Positions 50,752 to 57,993 of a DNA stretch of 57,993 nucleotides are shown here, one piece after another; position 1 is the stretch's first letter, and each line of letters opens with the position of its first letter. The stretch spans positions 1-57,993 of the forward strand of contig JALOAD010000019.1 of assembly GCA_023228995.1 (NCBI GenBank), in the 5' to 3' direction. This DNA is from JALOAD01 sp023228995 [NCBI: Candidatus Muiribacterium halophilum] (GTDB lineage: Bacteria > Muiribacteriota > Muiribacteriia > Muiribacteriales). The notes under the pieces were generated by a model. The model had not been told where the DNA came from, made no database searches, and saw only the letters and a list, made by a program, of their open reading frames with translations. The position numbers were made by a program, and so were the translations under genes.

Positions 50752-51297
50752 TCATTCAAATATTTTATAAAAATGCAAAAATCTTCTTATAAGCATATTA
50801 TCGGCGGGAATTCTTTTTTCAAAAACTTTTTTCAACTCAGAATAATACCATTTTTGCCTATCTTTAGTTGCATTAAATTTAAGCCATAATTCTTCACCAA
50901 GTAGATAGAAATCATTATTCATACTCTCAAGATTATTGATTTTATCGGCAATAGCTACTTTAAGTCCATCATAAGAAATAGAATTCAAATTATCAATAGT
51001 GTGTTTTTTTCTATCTTCCCAAGATTTATTATTATGGTCAGGTTCAGAAGCTTCTTTGACAAGTTCAAGAACTCTTTCTCCAAAATTAATTTTAATATCA
51101 TTTTCATTAAATTCAGTATCTTCAAGAACATCATGCAAAACCCCTGCTATAACCACTTCATCACATTCAAGATTATTCATAAGAAGAAGACCAACACCAA
51201 TAGGATGAACAATATAAGGAATATCTGAACATTTCCTTTTTTGCCCAATATGAGCCTTAACAGCAAAATCAAGAGCTTTTTTAATATCAGAATTCAA
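50752..51297 (-). CDS. HD-domain phosphohydrolase (RelA/SpoT-like HD)
   Basis: About 181 residues. AHIGQKRKCSDIPYIVHPIG, VLHDVLEDTEFN and VAIADKINNLESM carry the H...HD...D metal ligands of the SpoT-type HD domain. No synthetase domain is present, so it may be a small alarmone hydrolase. GGAGG lies five bases before a TTG at 51297, which I take as the start; an ATG four codons earlier contains that site. Confidence 0.75.
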   Translation of the reverse strand: MNSDIKKALDFAVKAHIGQKRKCSDIPYIVHPIGVGLLLMNNLECDEVVIAGVLHDVLEDTEFNENDIKINFGERVLELVKEASEPDHNNKSWEDRKKHTIDNLNSISYDGLKVAIADKINNLESMNNDFYLLGEELWLKFNATKDRQKWYYSELKKVFEKRIPADNMLIRRFLHFYKIFE

Positions 51298-51389
51298 ACA
51301 AACCTCCAAATAAAGAGCATTTACTTTTAAATTAGAGATATATATTATATCATAAAATCAAACATAAAAACATGGAGATTTTAAGTATA

Positions 51390-51755
51390 ATGAGTAAATA
51401 TAAAATAATATTTTACAGATTTTTATTTTTTTCAGCCCTTATATCAATATTTATAATTGCAGTTCTTCCATCTGAAAAACTATCAACAACAATGAAAATA
51501 AATGATATATTAAATCATTCAGCAGCATTCATAACTTTATCATTTTTATTTTCATTATCTTTTAAAAAAACAAAATCTTTATATCTTTTTGTAAGTTTAG
51601 CTTTTTACGGAATATTAATCGAAACAGTTCAATATTTTTTACCATGGAGAAGCTGTGATTTAAAAGACTTTTTAGTAGATATATCAGCAATCATTATATT
51701 TATTCTAATTAATAAATTGTATAAATGGAGAATAAAAGAATTTGATAGAAATTAA
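51390..51755 (+). CDS. VanZ-like membrane protein
   Basis: 121 residues from the ATG at 51390; four membrane helices with KINDILNHSAAFITLSFLF and FYGILIETVQYFLPWRSCDL, the VanZ pattern. The start is uncertain: an ATG six codons earlier overlaps the GGAG site. It overlaps the transporter gene by 14 bases. Confidence 0.75.
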   Translation: MSKYKIIFYRFLFFSALISIFIIAVLPSEKLSTTMKINDILNHSAAFITLSFLFSLSFKKTKSLYLFVSLAFYGILIETVQYFLPWRSCDLKDFLVDISAIIIFILINKLYKWRIKEFDRN

Positions 51756-53121
51756 AAATCTAACAATAATATTTTTCACATTTCTTACAGTATATTTTAG
51801 CATAAAACCAAAAAAGACCAGAATAATTTCACTTAATATGGTAAGTATTTCTATAATATCAATATTATCATTGTATATAACCAAAGTTATCAATATAGAT
51901 ATAATATATTTAGGAATATTCGGCAATGGATTTTTTAGACCAATCAAAATAATAATAATTTTTTTCACAACAGCATATTCAAGCATAAGCACCGATATTA
52001 CTGGGATATTTGATTTTTTTGCCTACAGAATAGTCAGATACTCTAAAGGCAATGGCAAAACATTATTTTTGTATTTTTACATATTCTCAATAATACTAAC
52101 AATATTCACATCAAATGATATTGTAATATTAACCCTTACTCCGATAATTTTCTATTTAGGAAAACATGCCCATATAAATATAATCCCACTTTTATTTGCA
52201 GAATTCTTCGGAGCAAACACATCTTCCATGCTTTTATACATAGGAAATCCAACAAATATAATAGTCGCAAACACAGCAGGAATAAAATTCAACGAATATT
52301 TCGCAAATATGTTAATTCCAACAATAATAGCCATAATATCAAATTTCATTTTACTATACATATATTTTCGAAAAACATTCACAAGAAAATATGAAATAAA
52401 TCACAATTCAACATATATCATAAAAAACAAATACGATGCAGTAATAAGCCTTATACTTATTTTTTTAATGCTAATAGCTTTGATACTTTCAGAAAATTTC
52501 AACATCAAAATTTACATAATAACGCTGTTTTTCTCAATACTATTTGTAATTGAAGATATAATATTCGCAATTTATTACAAAATATGTCATTACACAGAAA
52601 AAAGATATAAAAGTTCAACAATAAGATTTTTCAAAACAGTAATACCAAAAGAAAAAAATGATTTTTTAATATCAATAGGAAGAATTCCATGGAAAATACT
52701 ACCCTTTCTACTATCAATATTTATAATGATAAAAGCACTTGAAATAAATGGATTTATAACAGATACAGCAATATTACTTTCAACACTAATAAAAGGAAAA
52801 TTCTCAGCAAGCATAATAATAGCAACAGTTTCAGCAATTCTAGCCAATTTAATAAACAATCAACCAATGACAATATTTATGAGTTCAGTCGTAAAAAACA
52901 GCTTTTTCACAAATCAATCAGAAATAAGACAAATATCAAACTACTCTATAATAATAGCCAGTAATCTAGGTGCAAACCTTACTCTAATCGGAGCTCTCGC
53001 AGGAATAATGTGGAGTCAGATAATTCAAAAAAAAGGCTTGGAAATCACTTATATAACATTCCTCAAAGCAGGTTTTTTTATAACACCAATAACAATATTT
53101 TTATCAATAATAGGATTATGA
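51742..53121 (+). CDS. ArsB/NhaD-superfamily ion transporter
   Basis: 459 residues with about eleven helices. FTSNDIVILTLTPIIFYLGK and FFGANTSSMLLYIGNPTNII, and in the second half NLINNQPMTIFMSS with ASNLGANLTLIGALAG, are the paired hairpin motifs of the ion-transporter superfamily. The ion could be arsenite, sodium/proton or a dicarboxylate. TTG start with GGAG 11 bases upstream, inside the VanZ-like gene. Confidence 0.82.
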   Translation: MIEIKNLTIIFFTFLTVYFSIKPKKTRIISLNMVSISIISILSLYITKVINIDIIYLGIFGNGFFRPIKIIIIFFTTAYSSISTDITGIFDFFAYRIVRYSKGNGKTLFLYFYIFSIILTIFTSNDIVILTLTPIIFYLGKHAHINIIPLLFAEFFGANTSSMLLYIGNPTNIIVANTAGIKFNEYFANMLIPTIIAIISNFILLYIYFRKTFTRKYEINHNSTYIIKNKYDAVISLILIFLMLIALILSENFNIKIYIITLFFSILFVIEDIIFAIYYKICHYTEKRYKSSTIRFFKTVIPKEKNDFLISIGRIPWKILPFLLSIFIMIKALEINGFITDTAILLSTLIKGKFSASIIIATVSAILANLINNQPMTIFMSSVVKNSFFTNQSEIRQISNYSIIIASNLGANLTLIGALAGIMWSQIIQKKGLEITYITFLKAGFFITPITIFLSIIGL

Positions 53122-53129
53122 AAACATAT

Positions 53130-53141
53130 GGGGTCGGTCCT
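53130..53141 (+). repeat. Left arm of a 12-base inverted repeat pair
   Basis: GGGGTCGGTCCT, nine bases after the transporter stop. Its exact inverse, AGGACCGACCCC, is at 53957-53968. Together they flank the DUF2939 gene. Confidence 0.8.
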
Positions 53142-53257
53142 TAAAGGGTTTTCAAAACAAATATTTTTAATATATACTTATTTTATTATTTTTATTGAAA
53201 ATGAAATTTCTTTGAATATATCACTATAAAAATCTATATTCCATAAAACTAGATATT

Positions 53258-53830
53258 TTACTTATTAAAATTATCAAAAAACCTTTCAGGAAAAATAATA
53301 TTGGTGATTTTCCAAGAAATACCGTATCTATTAAGCACAACATCAATCTTCTTCTCAGGTTTAAAAGGATTTAAACTCAAGTGAAATTCATCTTTACCAA
53401 TTTTACTAATCTTATATTTTTCCATCAATTCATCAATATTAATATTTTTAGAAATATCATTGTTATTATCGTTTTGTTTATCAATTGAATCATCCTGTTC
53501 AATTTCCTTTCTCTTATCTAAAAGTTCAGTTATACCTTCAGGACTTACATAAGTATTAAGTAAATTATCAGCAATTTTAGAGACAAATTTCTCAAAAAAA
53601 ACCGCCATTGGATTTGATTCCAACTCCATATTTTTATCTTTTGTCATATTTTTTGCAAGTTGTTTTTTTATATTAGGTCTTAATAATTCAAAATCAATAC
53701 AGGAAATAACTTTAATTGCATTATTAGAATCAAAACCACTTTTAAATTTATATAAAGTATAAAAAGGACCGCCGATAAAAAATAATCCTAAAACAACAAA
53801 TATTACGACAATAACAGCAAGTTTTTTCAT
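53258..53830 (-). CDS. DUF2939-like membrane-anchored protein
   Basis: About 190 residues from the ATG at 53830, which has GGAG just upstream. One N-terminal helix is followed by GPFYTLYKFKSGFDSNNAIK and VISCIDFELLRPNIKKQL, the DUF2939 pattern, and an acidic low-complexity stretch in the middle. Function unknown. It is an isolated gene between inverted repeats. Confidence 0.65.
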   Translation of the reverse strand: MKKLAVIVVIFVVLGLFFIGGPFYTLYKFKSGFDSNNAIKVISCIDFELLRPNIKKQLAKNMTKDKNMELESNPMAVFFEKFVSKIADNLLNTYVSPEGITELLDKRKEIEQDDSIDKQNDNNNDISKNINIDELMEKYKISKIGKDEFHLSLNPFKPEKKIDVVLNRYGISWKITNIIFPERFFDNFNK

Positions 53831-53956
53831 AAACACTCCAAAACCACTCAAAAATTTTTTTTAACAAATATCGCTTGTAATTGCGTAAAACCCGCAATCT
53901 ATATACTTTTTACGGCTTAACTAATACTTATATATATTTCCGCTGTAAACATTGAG

Positions 53957-53968
53957 AGGACCGACCCC
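53957..53968 (+). repeat. Right arm of the 12-base inverted repeat pair
   Basis: AGGACCGACCCC, preceded by CATTGAG. The combined text resembles the RAYT-linked core (TTGAGAACCGACACC), so both may belong to one superfamily of repeat ends. Confidence 0.75.
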
Positions 53969-53979
53969 AATGTTTTACA

Positions 53980-55095
53980 TTAAAAGAAATCTTTCCATGG
54001 TGAATTTTTAATTATATAATCTGCAAATTTTCCCACATTTTCATTTTGCATTGCTTCAAATTCTGATGAATCCTTTGGGGATTCTGGTTCAAAAAAACAA
54101 GTTGGATCTTCTGCTAAATAATGTCCATTATGATAATAGGATAATGCTCTGCATCCACCGCAAGCATCTTTGTATTTACATCTTCCACATTTTCCTTGTA
54201 GATTTTCTCTTGTTCTTAATTCTTTTAGTATTTTATTTTCTTTTAGTATTTTTAATAATGGGGTTTCTCTTATGTTTCCGCAATTGACTTCTGTATCTAG
54301 TAGATGTACGCATGGTGCTACATTTCCTTCGGCTGATATTCCTATATATCCTCTTCCTGCTTGACATCCTAGTTGTTTTATTGCAATTTTTGATTTTAAC
54401 CAGTTTTTTTGAAAGAATTTTGGTGCTGTAAAAAATGGTACAAAACTTACATAGGATAAGTAATTTTCTCTTAATGCTGGATGTATATAATCTCTCATGT
54501 CGTTTTTATCAAATAAAAGGTCTTTATAATTATCTCCTCTTCCTCGAGGAACCATTGGTGATCTTAATACTGGGATATTTGTTTTTGTTGCATAAGCTAA
54601 TATATCTTTGAGTTCTTCTTTGTTTTTCTTTGTAACTGTTACAACAAAAAAGTATGGAACTCCCATTTCTTTTAATATTGCGGTTTTTTCTTCTATATGA
54701 TCTAATCTGTTTTCGTGTGCAATTGTATCTTTATCCTGCATTAATGAGTCAAGCGATAATACAAATAATGATTTTTTATCAGTTGCTTTTCTAACTTCAT
54801 TAACTAAATCTTTTTCAATTAAAATTCCATTTGTATTTATATATGACCACATATTTTTAGATGAATTATATGAAAGTATATCGAGTGCATCTTCTCTTAA
54901 TAGAAATTCTCCACCTGAAAAAGCTATTGCTGCTTTTGAAGAGTATTTTTTGAGTTCATCAATTACATTATGCTTTATTTCATCAAGTGTTAGTTCATTA
55001 TCTGAAGTCTGCGGGCTATTAGTCATACAAAATGGACATTTTAAATTACATCTTCTTGTTGTTTCAAGATAGCACATAAAAAATTTTGGTAACAT
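53980..55095 (-). CDS. Radical SAM/SPASM protein
   Basis: 371 residues. CNLKCPFC (16-23) binds the SAM cluster, FSGGEFLLRED is the SAM-binding GGE motif. The C-terminal SPASM region has C-x-x-C sets including CGRCKYKDACGGCRA and a final Cys near 330 for auxiliary clusters. Such proteins modify peptides or make heme-type cofactors. No precursor peptide is encoded beside it, so the substrate is open. RBS AGGAG. Confidence 0.87.
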   Translation of the reverse strand: MLPKFFMCYLETTRRCNLKCPFCMTNSPQTSDNELTLDEIKHNVIDELKKYSSKAAIAFSGGEFLLREDALDILSYNSSKNMWSYINTNGILIEKDLVNEVRKATDKKSLFVLSLDSLMQDKDTIAHENRLDHIEEKTAILKEMGVPYFFVVTVTKKNKEELKDILAYATKTNIPVLRSPMVPRGRGDNYKDLLFDKNDMRDYIHPALRENYLSYVSFVPFFTAPKFFQKNWLKSKIAIKQLGCQAGRGYIGISAEGNVAPCVHLLDTEVNCGNIRETPLLKILKENKILKELRTRENLQGKCGRCKYKDACGGCRALSYYHNGHYLAEDPTCFFEPESPKDSSEFEAMQNENVGKFADYIIKNSPWKDFF

Positions 55096-55267
55096 TGTTT
55101 CTCCTATATAAAATCTTTTTATAATTTTGAGTAAATATTACAACATATCTATATTATAGACAAGTAAAATTTTAATAAATTATTTAGTTTTAATGTGTTT
55201 TGTCAATATTTAATAATTCTGATATATTTAATAAAAGTTTTTATATATGTTATTTTGAGGTGTAAAC

Positions 55268-56599
55268 ATGGAAAATAATTTAATTTCACAAAAAATAATT
55301 GAAATTACAGATGAAATTGATTCAAAGATAATAAATTACAGACAAGACTTTCATAAATATGCTGAAACTGCTTGGCTTGAAATTAGAACTTCTTCTATAA
55401 TTGCTCAAGCACTGGATAATCTTGGTTTTGATATAAAATTAGGTAGAGAAATAATAAATAAAGATTCAAGAATGGGTCTTCCATCTCAAGAAATTTTAGA
55501 TGAAAACTATAAAAGAGCGTTGAATCAAGGTGCAATTAAAAAATATGCTGAAAAATTAAAAGATGGATTTACCGGAGTTTGTGGCATTTTAAAAAATGGA
55601 AATGGTCCAGTTATAGCTTTAAGATTTGATATTGATGCTCTTGAAATAAATGAAACGAATAATTTAGATCATATTCCTAATATTAAAAAATACTCATCTA
55701 TAAATGAAAATTCTATGCATTCATGCGGTCATGATACTCATGCTTCCGTAGGACTTGGAGTTGCAGAAGTAATTTCAAAACTTAAAGATAAAATAAAAGG
55801 AACTATAAAATTAATATTTCAACCCGCAGAAGAAGGAGTTCGTGGAGCAAAATCAATTGTAGACAGTGGAATTTTAGACAATGTTAATTTTCTTTTTGGT
55901 CATCATATAATGTGTGGATATACAAAAGGTGAAATTATGACTTGTATGGGCGGATATCTTGCTACACAAAAATTTGACGCTGTAATTTCAGGTAAATCTT
56001 CACATGCTGGAGGAAATCCACAAAGCGGAGATAATGCACTTCTTGCAGCAAGTAACGCTGTAATTAATCTTTATGCAATACCAAGACATAGTGATGGTAT
56101 AACCAGAATAAATGTTGGTAAACTCAATGCTGGAACAGGTAGAAATGTTATATGTGATAAAGCTTGTCTTGTTATTGAAACTCGTGGTCAAAACAACAAA
56201 TTAAGTGATTATATGTATAATAAAGCAATTAATATTTTAAAAACTTGCTCTGATATGTATAATTGCAAACTCAAAATAATATCAATGGGTGGAGCTTTAA
56301 GCGGATATTCTGACCGTAAACTCGCTGATATTATTGAAAATACTATAAAAAAATATTTAACAAATCTCAAAATAATATCATCTGATAGAAATATGGGTTC
56401 TGAAGATTTCACCTATATGATGGATAAAGTTCAAAAAAACGGCGGACTTGCAGTTAATATTGGTGTTGGAGCTGATATTAAAGATAAAAACCTCCATGCA
56501 CACACTCCTGAATACGATATTGATGAAACAACAATGAAAACCACAATAAGACTTTTATCAAATGTAATATTTGAGGTTTACAATGAAAACATGCATTAA
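55268..56599 (+). CDS. abgA: AbgA-like M20 amidohydrolase
   Basis: 443 residues, like E. coli AbgA (436), a subunit of p-aminobenzoyl-glutamate hydrolase. NYRQDFHKYAETAWLEIRTS, SRMGLP, ALRFDIDALE, HSCGHDTHAS, FQPAEEGVRGAKSIVDSG and GSEDFTYMM match along its length; the last four hold the metal ligands. No abgB lies beside it, so it may act alone or on other acyl-amino acids. Confidence 0.87.
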   Translation: MENNLISQKIIEITDEIDSKIINYRQDFHKYAETAWLEIRTSSIIAQALDNLGFDIKLGREIINKDSRMGLPSQEILDENYKRALNQGAIKKYAEKLKDGFTGVCGILKNGNGPVIALRFDIDALEINETNNLDHIPNIKKYSSINENSMHSCGHDTHASVGLGVAEVISKLKDKIKGTIKLIFQPAEEGVRGAKSIVDSGILDNVNFLFGHHIMCGYTKGEIMTCMGGYLATQKFDAVISGKSSHAGGNPQSGDNALLAASNAVINLYAIPRHSDGITRINVGKLNAGTGRNVICDKACLVIETRGQNNKLSDYMYNKAINILKTCSDMYNCKLKIISMGGALSGYSDRKLADIIENTIKKYLTNLKIISSDRNMGSEDFTYMMDKVQKNGGLAVNIGVGADIKDKNLHAHTPEYDIDETTMKTTIRLLSNVIFEVYNENMH

Positions 56600-57740
56600 A
56601 TGTCATAATAATATATTAATGGATGAATTCAAAAAAAATTTAGTAACACTTGATATTTGCCCATTATGCAATGGAATATGGTTTGATTCTAATGAATTAT
56701 TCCAAAGTTCAGAAGAAATTTCTGCTGATTCATTTATAAATTCATCTACATTAATAAAACAAACCGAAATTTCATGCCCAAATTGTTCAACAAATCAAGA
56801 TTTAATAAATCTTGATTTATATAAATTTTCCAAACAAAATATAGAAATCGAATTTGAAAAATGTCCAAATTGCAATGGAATATGGCTTGATAACGGTGAA
56901 TTTCAAAAAATCAGACAAGCATATTCATTTAAACCAAATAATAAAAAAATAATAAGCCGAGCATCAACAATAATTGAAGGAAGTTTAGAAGATGAGATTT
57001 ATTCAAATTACAAAAATGCAAAAGGTGCAAATCCAACATCTATAAAAACTTATATAATATCATTATTGTTAGGAATACCATTTGAATATGAAAACAAAAC
57101 AATAAATTTCCCATGGACAATATTTTTTATAATAGCAATAAATTTTCTATTATATTTTATCATTTACTTTTCAAGAGATTTATATTTAATTATTTTCACC
57201 AATTTCACAGTTTCATTAAAAAACATATTAAACGGCAAATTATACACAACATTTACATACGCTTTCATACACATGAGCTTTTTACATGTAGCATTAAACA
57301 TGTATTTTATGTGGATATTTGGTGATAACATATATGATATATTTTTACTCAATGGCAAAAAGAAAGGAAGAATTAATTTTATTATTTACTTTTTAATATG
57401 TGCAATAATAGCAGGTTTTGGACATATTCTTAATGTATTTTTTTCAAAAGATTTTTACTCAATTCCACTCGCAGGAGCATCAGGAGTTACAAGTGCATTA
57501 GTAGCAAGTTATTACAGATTATTTCCAAAAGCTAAGTTTTTTATGGTAGTATTTTTCATACCAATTTATGGAAAAATAAAATATTTTGTAATTTTTTATT
57601 TAGGATCAAATCTTATTTATGCATTAAAAGATGGAATAAATTCCAAAATATCATGGCAAACTCACCTAGCAGGTTTTATAGCTGGATATTTTTTAATTGA
57701 AAAATTCATACCCAAAAAAGCATTACATATACAAGATTAA
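56583..57740 (+). CDS. Rhomboid protease with N-terminal zinc ribbons
   Basis: 385 residues. Two zf-TFIIB-like ribbons come first (CIKCHNN...CPLCNGIWFDSNEL and CPNCS...CPNCNGIWLDNGEF), then about six membrane helices. HMSFLHVALNMYFMWIFGD, AGASGVTSALVASYY and THLAGFIAGYFL are the rhomboid motifs; the Ser in GASG and the His in HLAG form the dyad. I chose the ATG at 56583, with GAGG upstream, over a TTG at 56571. It overlaps abgA by 17 bases. Confidence 0.88.
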   Translation: MKTCIKCHNNILMDEFKKNLVTLDICPLCNGIWFDSNELFQSSEEISADSFINSSTLIKQTEISCPNCSTNQDLINLDLYKFSKQNIEIEFEKCPNCNGIWLDNGEFQKIRQAYSFKPNNKKIISRASTIIEGSLEDEIYSNYKNAKGANPTSIKTYIISLLLGIPFEYENKTINFPWTIFFIIAINFLLYFIIYFSRDLYLIIFTNFTVSLKNILNGKLYTTFTYAFIHMSFLHVALNMYFMWIFGDNIYDIFLLNGKKKGRINFIIYFLICAIIAGFGHILNVFFSKDFYSIPLAGASGVTSALVASYYRLFPKAKFFMVVFFIPIYGKIKYFVIFYLGSNLIYALKDGINSKISWQTHLAGFIAGYFLIEKFIPKKALHIQD

Positions 57741-57993
57741 AGAAATTCAGATTTAATTTTAACAATATTTTTTTCATTTTTATCAAATTCAATACCAAGC
57801 AATATTATTTTTTTATTACTATCAAGGTATTTTTCATGATATTTTTTATCTTTAATCTGTTCTAAAGCATTTGAACCATCTGTTTTGAATTCAATAATAT
57901 AAATTGTATCAGAAAGAATAATAGTTAAATCAATTCTTCCTTTATTTGTAACATCTTCACCAATAACATTAATACCAAGAGCTTTCAAGTATG
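57737..57993 (-). CDS. C-terminus of a PD-(D/E)XK nuclease-like protein (DUF1703 type), cut by the window
   Basis: The frame is open to the right edge. GRIDLTIILSDTIYIIEFKT carries the D...ExK nuclease core, followed by ALEQIKDKKYHEKYL and IILLGIEFD, the usual end of AAA-ATPase/DUF1703 proteins. The upstream ATPase part should lie outside the window. It ends 4 bases inside the rhomboid gene, convergently. Confidence 0.8.
   Translation of the reverse strand, partial: YLKALGINVIGEDVTNKGRIDLTIILSDTIYIIEFKTDGSNALEQIKDKKYHEKYLDSNKKIILLGIEFDKNEKNIVKIKSEFL

Noticed and set aside
1-57993. CRISPR arrays, tRNA or rRNA genes, prophage structural genes
   Set aside because: I saw no evenly spaced repeat/spacer array, no T-loop-type tRNA signature and no phage head, tail or integrase gene. 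A scan by eye can miss a lone tRNA.

Overview
The window is very AT-rich, with short gaps and strong GGAG-type ribosome-binding sites, and reads as the chromosome of an anaerobic, outer-membrane-bearing (diderm) bacterium. Two TonB-dependent receptors, a complete TonB/ExbB/ExbD energiser and several signal peptides show the outer membrane. A sensory-type [FeFe]-hydrogenase-like protein, FeoAB, a radical SAM/SPASM protein and amino-acid/folate catabolic genes (diaminopropionate ammonia-lyase, FtcD, an AbgA-like amidohydrolase) point to an anaerobic, probably fermentative life. TAA, TGA and TAG all end ordinary genes, so the standard bacterial code applies. I cannot assign a phylum; the mix would suit an uncultivated diderm anaerobe.

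Layout. 1-4457: a 5'-truncated HydS-like sensor with a SpoIIE-type phosphatase, a possible structured RNA, and dpaL. 4944-5918: a secreted zinc protease. 6076-22917: a defence island, almost all on the minus strand. It holds an ABC-three-component system (ATPase, small middle component, HNH protein), a two-gene cyclase-like + HEPN-like pair, a large secreted DUF3160-type protein, a YefM/ParE toxin-antitoxin with a palindromic operator, a nucleotidyltransferase/HEPN pair, a two-reverse-transcriptase DRT3 system with a candidate ncRNA carrying a CACACAC tract, and a SIR2 protein with a small partner. 22918-23636: a repeat-rich gap related to a RAYT transposase found further right.

24527-46681 is dominated by iron and heme. 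After cspA come feoAB, a His-rich thioredoxin-like protein, a TetR regulator with a four-cysteine cluster, and divergently a hmu-like operon (TonB receptor, membrane protein, ExbB-like, DUF2149-like, giant CobN/HmuS-like chelatase). Then follow an amber-interrupted RAYT transposase between repeats and a full Vibrio TonB2-like operon (receptor, DUF3450, TtpC-like, ExbB, ExbD, TonB, TPR). Divergent from that operon is a small secreted Cys-rich peptide. The hmu receptor and the peptide share almost the same promoter: a TTAGG-N4-CCTAA palindrome abutting a TTGACA -35 box, which argues for one metal-responsive regulon.

46833-57993 is ordinary chromosome: flavodoxin, EamA transporter, FtcD, HD hydrolase, VanZ-like protein, ArsB/NhaD-type transporter, DUF2939 protein, radical SAM/SPASM, AbgA-like amidohydrolase, zinc-ribbon rhomboid, and the end of a PD-(D/E)XK protein cut by the window edge. 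A 60-base palindrome and 12-base inverted repeats lie between these genes.

The best candidates for something new are the cyclase/HEPN pair, the DRT3 locus with its ncRNA and internally triplicated Drt3b, the SIR2/small-partner pair, and the iron-box-controlled Cys-rich peptide.
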